Position numbers and translations under genes: made by a program. The notes below the pieces were generated by a model. It worked only from the letters and a program-made list of their open reading frames with translations, was not told the DNA's origin and did no database searches. A stretch of 64,000 nt of DNA. It comes from Lachnospiraceae bacterium. GTDB taxonomy: Bacteria; Bacillota; Clostridia; Oscillospirales; CAG-272. Positions 58,582-64,000 of the stretch are shown piece by piece (within the stretch, counting starts at the first letter, position 1; each line of letters begins with the position of its first letter). Location of the stretch: the NCBI GenBank assembly GCA_024404495.1, contig JAKSPT010000009.1:1-64000 (forward strand), in the 5' to 3' direction.

Positions 58582-59229
58582 TCAATGCAGTTTAAGGAAA
58601 TATTTCCGTACCGGCAGGCAGACCGCAAACGCGATCACGGCGGCGACCGCCATTTCCAAAAGACCGTTCGAGCCGATGACGGCCATCATCGCGCCGATCA
58701 GCGCTTCGTAAGCCAGCCCGTTCGCCGCGGCGTACTCTCTGCCGAAGAAGAGATAGATCCCGCCGAGGACGAGGACGGTATTGGTCAGCGAACCGACGAT
58801 ACCGGAGGCGACGTAGGAAACGGCGTCGGCTTTTTTGCCGTCGAACAGCTTATGCAGGGCGGAAAAGACCAGACCGGAGAAAAGCCCGAGCAGGATACGG
58901 GGCACGAAGCAGATCACGATGCTCCATACGCTCCCGCCGAATTCGCCGATCGTATAGAACGGCGTGAACACGAAGGAAGTGACCCCGGGATTGAACGTCC
59001 AGTACAGAAAGCTGAACAGCCCGAAGAAGAAGCCCATCAGCGTTCCCGCGCCCGTACCGAGCGTGATCGCGGTGATGATGACCGGAACGTGGCTCAGCGT
59101 GGCGACCAGCGGACCGATCGGAATCGAGCCGAGCGGCGTGAAGCAGACGATCGCTTCGATCGCGAGCAGCAGCGAAAACTGCGTCAGAAAAAGCGTCTTT
59201 TTTCTGCGTTCCTCAATGATTTTTGACAT
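58582..59229 (-). CDS. ECF transporter substrate-binding (S) component
   Basis: About 215 residues with six membrane helices. LLAIEAIVCFTPLGSIPIGPLVATLSHVPVIITAITLGTGAGTLMG is characteristic of S components in the PanT/FolT/ThiT-like group, and GVTSFVFTPF with FFGLFSFLYW support it. It would need the shared energy-coupling module (EcfAA'T), which is not in the window. The vitamin is not identifiable; a pantothenate-type substrate is only a possibility. ATG at 59229 is preferred to GTG at 59238 because of the preceding AAGGGTGAT. No riboswitch is seen in the short leader. Confidence 0.75.
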   Translation of the reverse strand: MSKIIEERRKKTLFLTQFSLLLAIEAIVCFTPLGSIPIGPLVATLSHVPVIITAITLGTGAGTLMGFFFGLFSFLYWTFNPGVTSFVFTPFYTIGEFGGSVWSIVICFVPRILLGLFSGLVFSALHKLFDGKKADAVSYVASGIVGSLTNTVLVLGGIYLFFGREYAAANGLAYEALIGAMMAVIGSNGLLEMAVAAVIAFAVCLPVRKYFLKLH

Positions 59230-59266
59230 ACGGATCACCCTTTCCGCGATAAATTACCGTGATTTT

Positions 59267-59295
59267 ATTATATCATCGGAAAAAAGGCTTGTCAA
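59267..59295 (-). promoter_or_regulatory. Consensus SigA promoter of the S-component gene
   Basis: On the minus strand, TTGACA (59295-59290) and TATAAT (59272-59267), both perfect, 17 bp apart. The -35 box overlaps the -35 of the plus-strand promoter. Confidence 0.85.
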
Positions 59296-59317
59296 GTGTT
59301 TTCGGGAGTGTTATAAT
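59289..59317 (+). promoter_or_regulatory. SigA promoter of the nitroreductase gene
   Basis: TTGTCA (59289-59294) and TATAAT (59312-59317), 17 bp apart. It shares five bases of its -35 box with the opposite promoter, so the two cannot be occupied by polymerase at once. Confidence 0.85.
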
Positions 59318-59363
59318 ATGGAATACAAGCATATTGCAAAAATCGGAAAGAAGGTTTTTCAAA

Positions 59364-59900
59364 ATGACCTGCCGTGAACTGTATCTGACCCGTCAGAGCT
59401 GCCGCAATTACGACGAAAGACCCGTGGAGGAGGAAAAGCTGAAGGAGATCCTTTCGCTTGCCGCCCTCGCGCCCTCCGCGTGCAACAGTCAGCCGTGGCA
59501 TTTTACGCTGATCCCGAACCCCGAAAAGGCGCACGAGATTGCGAAATGCGTCTCCGACGCCGTGATGAACCGCTACGCCGCGAAGGTCCCCGCCTTCATC
59601 GTGATCTCCGAGCGGAAAGCGACCCTCTCCGAAAAGATCGCCTCGAAGATCACCTCTCAGCACTTTGCGCAGATCGATATCGGCATCGTGACCGCACATC
59701 TGACCCTCGCCGCCGCCGAAATGGGCGTTGCCACGACGATCCTCGGCTGGTTCTACGAGGATAAGCTCCGCGCGGCGGTCGGTCTCCCGGACGACCTGAC
59801 GCCCCGCCTCGTCATCGCGCTCGGCTACGCCGCGGAGGGCGATCCCCTGAGAAGCAAGAAGCGCCGTCCGCTCGACGAATCGCTGACGATCGTGAAATAA
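59364..59900 (+). CDS. Nitroreductase-family flavoprotein
   Basis: 178 residues from ATG at 59364 (a GAAGG site lies about 11 bp before it; the open frame extends upstream across the promoter and is not used). The FMN-binding pattern is RQSCRNYDERPVEEEKLKEIL, APSACNSQPWHF and GVATTILGWFYED. The family reduces nitro compounds, quinones or flavins with NAD(P)H; the physiological substrate is unknown. It is monocistronic and divergent from the S-component gene. Confidence 0.88.
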   Translation: MTCRELYLTRQSCRNYDERPVEEEKLKEILSLAALAPSACNSQPWHFTLIPNPEKAHEIAKCVSDAVMNRYAAKVPAFIVISERKATLSEKIASKITSQHFAQIDIGIVTAHLTLAAAEMGVATTILGWFYEDKLRAAVGLPDDLTPRLVIALGYAAEGDPLRSKKRRPLDESLTIVK

Positions 59901-59936
59901 TTTCACTTGCCCGAAAGAAAAATTCCGCTGATAATA

Positions 59937-59974
59937 ATACCCCGATGCGTCTGAATACGCATCGGGGTATTGTT
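59937..59974 (+). terminator. Terminator between the nitroreductase and ABC genes
   Basis: ATACCCCGATGCG pairs with CGCATCGGGGTAT (13 bp), followed by TGTTTT. It sits between convergent genes and may serve both. Confidence 0.82.
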
Positions 59975-59975
59975 T

Positions 59976-61898
59976 TCAGGTTTCCATGCCCGCAAACTGC
60001 GTCTGGTAAAGCTCGTAGTAAACGCCCTTCTGTTCGAGCAGCTCCTCGTGGTTTCCGCTCTCCACGATATGCCCGTCGGCAAGAACGATGATCTTGTCGG
60101 CGTTGCGGATGGTGGAAAGTCGATGCGCGATGACGAGGCTTGTGCGGTTCTTCATCAGCTCGAGCATCGCGAGCTGGATCTGCATCTCGGTACGGGTATC
60201 GACCGAGGAGGTCGCCTCGTCGAGAATGAGGATCTTCGGGTCCGCCAGAGCGGCGCGCGCGATGCAGAGGAGCTGACGCTGACCCTGCGAGATATTCTCA
60301 CCCGATTCGGAGAGCTTCATCGCGTAGCCGTCGGGCAGACGCTCCACGAAGAGGTCGGCGTTTGCCGTCTTTGCCGCGGCGCGGACCTCCTCGTCGGTCG
60401 CGTCCGGTCTGCCGTAGCGGATGTTGTTTTCGATGGTATCCGAGAAGAGGACGGAATCCTGCAGCACGATGCCGATCGCCTCGCGCAGCTCCTTTTTGGA
60501 GATGCTCTCGATGTTCTTGCCGTCGAGCAGGATCTCGCCGCCGTCGATATCGTAGAAGCGGGTCAGCAGGTTGACGACCGTGGTCTTGCCCGAGCCGGTC
60601 CTGCCGACGATGGCGACCGTTTCACCGGGATTGACGTGGAGATCGAAATGCTTCAGAACGGGTTCGCCCGGAACGTAGGAGAACATGATATCCCTGAAAT
60701 CGAGTTCGCCGCGCACCGTCGAATCGTCGAGCTCGTCGCCGCCCTCGTTTTCCTCGCCGGGAGCGTCCATGATCTCAAAGACGCGCTCCGCGCCCGCGAT
60801 GGCGGTCATGATCGCGCTGTACTGGTTCGCGACCTCGTTGATCGGGCGGTTGAGATGGCGGGAATACTGAATGAAGCTGTGGAGCGCCGAAACGGCGATC
60901 GCGCCCTTGAGCGAGAGGTAACCGCCCGTCACCGTGATGAGCAGGAAGCCGAAGTTGCCTATTACGTTCATCAGCGGACCCATAATCGAACCGAAGATAT
61001 TCGCGCGGATGCCGGTATGCTTGAGGTTATCGGAAATGACGCCGAAATCCTCCACCGCGCGTTCTTCCCTGCCGTAAGCGACGACCGTGCGGTATCCGGT
61101 GACGTTTTCCTCCACCGCGCCGTTGAGCTGACCGAGAAGCTTCTGCTGACGGACGAAGTATTTCCGCACGAGCTTGGTCATCTGGGTCGAGGCGAGGATG
61201 GTGAGCGGGATGGTCACGAGCGAAACGAGAGTGAGCAGGGGGCTGTATTTCAGCATCATGATCAGCGAGCCGACCAGCGTGATCGCCGCCGAGAAGAGGG
61301 ACGAGATCGAGCTGGAGATCGTGTTCGACACGTTTTCGACGTCGTTCGTCATACGGCTCATGATGTCGCCGTGGCGGTGGCTGTCGACCACCTTGATCTT
61401 CAGATAGGAAATGCGGCGGAAAAGGTCGCGGCGCATATTGTAAACGGTGGTCAGGGAAAGCTTTGCCGCGAAGAAGCCGGTGATATAGGAGATCACCGAG
61501 GAGACGAGGTAGATAACGCCCATTTTGATGAGGATGGCGGTCAGCGCCTCCCCGTCGAAATAGTGGCTTCCGTCCTCTGCCTCGGTAAAGATCGCGCCGA
61601 TCGCCTTACCCTGCAGGTCGGGACCCGCGAGGGTGAGGATAGTGGTCAGAACGGTCATCGCGAGCAGGACGATGACGAGCCATTTGCTTCTGCCGATGTA
61701 GGCGATCAGACGGCGGAGCGTGCCCTTCAGATCCTTCGGCTTTTCCTTCATGCCGGGACCGCGTCCTCTGCCGCCTCCGGGGCGCATCCCCTGATTCGGC
61801 TTGCCCGCGGAAGCGTTGCCGGATTCCCGCTGTTCCTTCATATACGCGGTATATTCGTCAAGCTCTTCCTTCTTTTTTGCCTTCGGTTCCTTAGCCAT
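59976..61898 (-). CDS. ABC exporter half-transporter, canonical ATP site
   Basis: 640 residues. A long cytoplasmic N-terminus (1-70, with a Gly/Arg-rich GGGRGRGPG stretch) is followed by six membrane helices and a nucleotide-binding domain. Walker A is VGRTGSGKTTVVNLL, Walker B LILDEATSSVD with the catalytic Glu, switch VIAHRLSTI. The signature is ISQGQRQ instead of LSGGQ. Together with its partner, which has the reverse pattern, it should form an asymmetric heterodimeric exporter with one degenerate ATP site. It overlaps the upstream gene by 8 bp. The substrate is unknown; drugs or peptides are typical. Confidence 0.88.
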   Translation of the reverse strand: MAKEPKAKKKEELDEYTAYMKEQRESGNASAGKPNQGMRPGGGRGRGPGMKEKPKDLKGTLRRLIAYIGRSKWLVIVLLAMTVLTTILTLAGPDLQGKAIGAIFTEAEDGSHYFDGEALTAILIKMGVIYLVSSVISYITGFFAAKLSLTTVYNMRRDLFRRISYLKIKVVDSHRHGDIMSRMTNDVENVSNTISSSISSLFSAAITLVGSLIMMLKYSPLLTLVSLVTIPLTILASTQMTKLVRKYFVRQQKLLGQLNGAVEENVTGYRTVVAYGREERAVEDFGVISDNLKHTGIRANIFGSIMGPLMNVIGNFGFLLITVTGGYLSLKGAIAVSALHSFIQYSRHLNRPINEVANQYSAIMTAIAGAERVFEIMDAPGEENEGGDELDDSTVRGELDFRDIMFSYVPGEPVLKHFDLHVNPGETVAIVGRTGSGKTTVVNLLTRFYDIDGGEILLDGKNIESISKKELREAIGIVLQDSVLFSDTIENNIRYGRPDATDEEVRAAAKTANADLFVERLPDGYAMKLSESGENISQGQRQLLCIARAALADPKILILDEATSSVDTRTEMQIQLAMLELMKNRTSLVIAHRLSTIRNADKIIVLADGHIVESGNHEELLEQKGVYYELYQTQFAGMET

Positions 61899-63645
61899 TC
61901 TTCTCGCCTCCCTTCTTTAACTGGGAGTTGTAGATGTCGAGATAGGCAGGGCTGATCTTCATCATTTCCTCGTGCGGCGCGCAGGCGGTGATCACGCCGT
62001 CCTCAAGAACGGCGATGCGGTCCGCCTCGGTGACCGACGCGATACGCTGTGCGATCATGATGATCGTGGTATCCGGGAAATTCTCGCGCAGGGCGCGGCG
62101 CAGCTTTGCCTCGGTGCCGAGGTCAAGCGCGGAGGTGCTGTCGTCGAAGATCAGGATCTCGGGCTTGCGGACGAGCGCGCGGGCGATCGACATTCTCTGC
62201 TTCTGCCCGCCCGAGAGGGACGCGCCCTTCTCGGCGATCACCGTCTGATAGCCCTCGTTGAAGCCGGTGATGAATTCGTCCGCCTGCGCGATCTTCGCGG
62301 CGGCGATCGCTTCCTCCTCGGTCGCGCCGGGCGCGCCGTGGAGGATGTGGTCCATCACAGTCCCCGAGAAAAGCTCGCTCTTCTGCAGCACGAGCGAGGT
62401 CTTTTCGCGCAGCGCGCCGAGCTCGTAATCGCGCACGTCTCTGCCGTCGACCATGACCGAACCGCCGGTCACGTCGTAGAAGCGGGGGATCAGATTGACG
62501 AGAGAAGATTTGCCGCATCCGGTCGCGCCGAGGATGGCGACGAACTCACCGGGACGGACGACGAGGTCGATATCGCGGAGCACGTCACGGCCGGACGCCC
62601 CGGGATAGCGGAAGGAAACGTCGGAGAAGACGACCTCGCCGCGCTTTGCCTCTTCGGTCCCCTCGGTTTCGGTGCCGCTGACGACGGTGGGCTTGCTGTC
62701 GAGCACCTCAAGGATACGCTTTCCGGAGGCGACGGCACGGCTGACCGACTGGAACATCATGCTGATCATCAGCAGAGAGGAAAGAATCTGGGTGACGTAA
62801 GTGATCGCCGCGCTGATCGCGCCGACGTGGACGTCAGCCGCCCCGGCGGCAAGCTCGTCACGTACCGCCTGCCCGCCGACGAGCAGGATGGCGATGATCG
62901 AGAAGTTCATGATGATGCTCATGATCGGCCCGAGGCGGATGAGCACCTTCTGCACCTTCATCGTGGTGTCACGGTAGTCGGTATTGACGGTATCAAAGCG
63001 GCCGATCTCGTAATCCTCCATCGCAAACGCCTTGACGACCCTTGCGCCCGCGACGTCCTCCTGCACGACCGAGTTGACGCGGTCAAGCTTTTTCTGTACG
63101 ACCTGAAACATCGGGGAGGCCTTCAGCACGACGCCGATGACGAGGATCAGCTCGATCGGCATCGCGATCGCGAGTACGAGCGAGTAGCGGACGTTGAGCG
63201 TGCGGATCATGAAGATGCCGCCGATGAAAAACATCGGCGCGCGAACGAACATACGGAGGATATTCGCCACGAGATCCTGCACCGCCGTAACGTCGTTGGT
63301 CAGACGGGTAATGAGAGAGCCGGTCGTGAACTGATCGGTCTGTTCGAGGGAGAGCGCCATCACCTGCTTATAGGTGTCGTTGCGGAGGTCGCAGGAAAAG
63401 CTCTGTGCCGCCGCCGACGCGAAGTAGGAGCAGGAAATGCCCCCGATGCCCCCGATGATGACGTAGATCATCATACGAAGCCCGGTCGAAAGAATGATAT
63501 CCATGTTCTGCCCGATGACGCCCTTGTCAATGATGGTCGCCATCAGATCGGGGATCTTCAGGTCGACCAAAACCTCCACGATCATCATGATCGGCGAGAG
63601 CAGAGCGAGATACCAGTAAGGTTTCAGATATTTCGCAAGTTTCAT
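61891..63645 (-). CDS. ABC exporter half-transporter, degenerate ATP site
   Basis: 584 residues from ATG at 63645 (MKLAKYLKPYWYLALLSP); the open frame runs further upstream through the promoter and is not used. It has six membrane helices, then Walker A GATGCGKSS, canonical signature LSGGQKQRMS, Walker B ILIFDDSTSALD with Asp in place of the catalytic Glu, and Gln in place of the switch His (MIAQRIASV). Both changes mark the inactive half of a heterodimeric exporter of the TM287/288 or BmrCD type. It is first gene of the pair, with a SigA promoter at 63715-63743. Confidence 0.88.
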   Translation of the reverse strand: MKLAKYLKPYWYLALLSPIMMIVEVLVDLKIPDLMATIIDKGVIGQNMDIILSTGLRMMIYVIIGGIGGISCSYFASAAAQSFSCDLRNDTYKQVMALSLEQTDQFTTGSLITRLTNDVTAVQDLVANILRMFVRAPMFFIGGIFMIRTLNVRYSLVLAIAMPIELILVIGVVLKASPMFQVVQKKLDRVNSVVQEDVAGARVVKAFAMEDYEIGRFDTVNTDYRDTTMKVQKVLIRLGPIMSIIMNFSIIAILLVGGQAVRDELAAGAADVHVGAISAAITYVTQILSSLLMISMMFQSVSRAVASGKRILEVLDSKPTVVSGTETEGTEEAKRGEVVFSDVSFRYPGASGRDVLRDIDLVVRPGEFVAILGATGCGKSSLVNLIPRFYDVTGGSVMVDGRDVRDYELGALREKTSLVLQKSELFSGTVMDHILHGAPGATEEEAIAAAKIAQADEFITGFNEGYQTVIAEKGASLSGGQKQRMSIARALVRKPEILIFDDSTSALDLGTEAKLRRALRENFPDTTIIMIAQRIASVTEADRIAVLEDGVITACAPHEEMMKISPAYLDIYNSQLKKGGEKNG

Positions 63646-63714
63646 TCCGGTATGCCCTTTCAAGGTTTTCGGTTCTCGGTTTTCCCGTCGGAAAACGGTA
63701 TGAACCAATAAATT

Positions 63715-63743
63715 ATTGTACCATATTCCGCCTTTTTTGTCAA
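63715..63743 (-). promoter_or_regulatory. SigA-type promoter of the ABC exporter operon
   Basis: On the minus strand, TTGACA (63743-63738) and TACAAT (63720-63715), 17 bp apart, 70 bp upstream of the start codon. Confidence 0.85.
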
Positions 63744-63769
63744 CCGGAAACGCCCCGCTCCAAGCGGCA

Positions 63770-63817
63770 AAAAAGGGAAAAAGCCGTCGGTCCGATCTCC
63801 GGAAACAGACGGCTTTT
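63770..63817 (-). terminator. Terminator of the feo operon
   Basis: AAGCCGTC pairs with GACGGCTT around a 19-base loop containing CCGGAGATCGG. TTTTTCCCTTTTTT follows on the minus strand. It lies 8 bp after the small Cys-rich gene. Confidence 0.75.
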
Positions 63818-63824
63818 CCGTTTA

Positions 63825-63968
63825 CTATTTCTTCGTTTTCCGCCCGCAGCTTTTCCCGCAGGAGGCGCAGTCGCCGGAGCAGGAGCCCTTGTGCTTCACC
63901 GAATAAATCACGGCTGCGGCAAAGGCGGCGGCGACGAGGAGCAGGATGACCCAGTCGAGCGCACCCAT
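63825..63968 (-). CDS. FeoB-associated Cys-rich membrane protein
   Basis: 47 residues: MGALDWVILLLVAAAF..., one membrane helix (about 5-22), then a basic cysteine-rich tail with CSGDCASCGKSCG (C-x3-C-x2-C-x3-C). This is the FeoB-associated Cys-rich protein family (PF12669-like), found directly after feoB in Clostridia and thought to assist ferrous iron uptake. Its ATG overlaps the stop of the upstream frame (TGATG), whose visible end fits FeoB. The tail probably binds iron; this is inference. Confidence 0.8.
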   Translation of the reverse strand: MGALDWVILLLVAAAFAAAVIYSVKHKGSCSGDCASCGKSCGRKTKK

Positions 63969-64000
63969 CAGAAGAGCCCTCCGACGGCATAGACCAGCGC
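63968..64000 (-). CDS. feoB: C-terminal end of a gene, probably feoB (partial)
   Basis: Only the last ten codons (ALVYAVGGLF) and TGA are inside the window. The hydrophobic end and the overlap with a FeoB-associated protein suggest the ferrous iron GTPase-transporter FeoB. The identification rests on context alone. Confidence 0.45.
   Translation of the reverse strand, partial: ALVYAVGGLF

Noticed and set aside
1-64000. Riboswitches and T-box leaders
   Set aside because: I checked the longer leaders (before the GH28-like, beta-helix, kinase, protease and miaB genes) by eye and saw no T-box, SAM, TPP, cobalamin or preQ1 consensus. A covariance-model scan would be needed to be certain.
1-64000. 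Prophage, defence island, secretion system or biosynthetic cluster as the expected hidden system
   Set aside because: No integrase, capsid, restriction, toxin-antitoxin or polyketide/peptide synthetase genes are present. The unexplained signals are the intergenic elements and the SPFH-MutS-like operon.

Overview
The window looks like chromosome of a GC-rich (roughly 60% by eye), spore-lineage member of the Clostridia (Bacillota), most like uncultured gut or rumen Oscillospirales/Christensenellales-type lineages. The reasons are the yicC-remA-gmk-rpoZ-priA-def-fmt-rsmB gene order, a spoIIID gene, DUF4317 and DUF5685 proteins, TTGACA/TATAAT promoters with 17-bp spacers, and several intergenic repeat families of a kind common in such genomes. 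No phage, plasmid, rRNA or CRISPR sequence was seen. Placement below class level is inference.

Layout. 1-2.5 kb: hairpin array, tRNA-Leu(GAG), a DUF5685 plus Cys-rich J-domain gene pair, and a membrane protein. 2.5-10.3 kb: the housekeeping operon from yicC to rsmB. 10.3-13.4 kb: a MITE-like element, spoIIID, a GH28-like beta-helix protein and a radical-SAM activase. 13.8-21.4 kb: a 1170-residue membrane-anchored protein with two beta-helices, then an SPFH protein followed by two MutS-like ATPases. 21.4-29.3 kb: repeat and RNA-like elements, an FGGY sugar kinase, an ECF sigma/anti-sigma pair with a secreted cysteine protease, a GH4 alpha-galactosidase and DUF4317. 29.3-38.6 kb: repeats, then miaB-mutS-(UroD-like)-mutL-tgt. 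38.7-45.1 kb: htrA, a two-component system, azlCD and two esterases. 45-50.2 kb: a repeat-rich convergent junction, then a MoxR-DUF58-membrane protein-HAD operon on the minus strand. 50.8-59.9 kb: uxaC, uvrB-uvrA-uppP, an ECF-transporter S component and a nitroreductase. 60-64 kb: a heterodimeric ABC exporter and the end of a feo locus.

The most unusual content is intergenic. (1) Four copies of a structured ~200-bp element (called R1 here) each sit at the 3' end of a gene in that gene's own orientation. Paired bases covary between copies, and one copy supplies the gene's stop codon. (2) Arrays of a 7-bp palindromic unit, AAGNCTT, lie in three spacers, one forming the last codons of uvrA. (3) A second structured repeat (R2) has two copies, and a MITE-like inverted-repeat element (R3) has two. 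(4) There are two candidate non-coding RNAs ending in terminators. (5) An identical promoter signature, TTGTGACC-N14-GTTGTC, precedes both the ECF sigma operon and the protease gene, which predicts a small autoregulated secretion regulon.

The protein-level novelty candidate is the SPFH plus paired MutS-like ATPase operon. Both ATPases lack the mismatch-recognition domains and carry Asn-Glu in Walker B.
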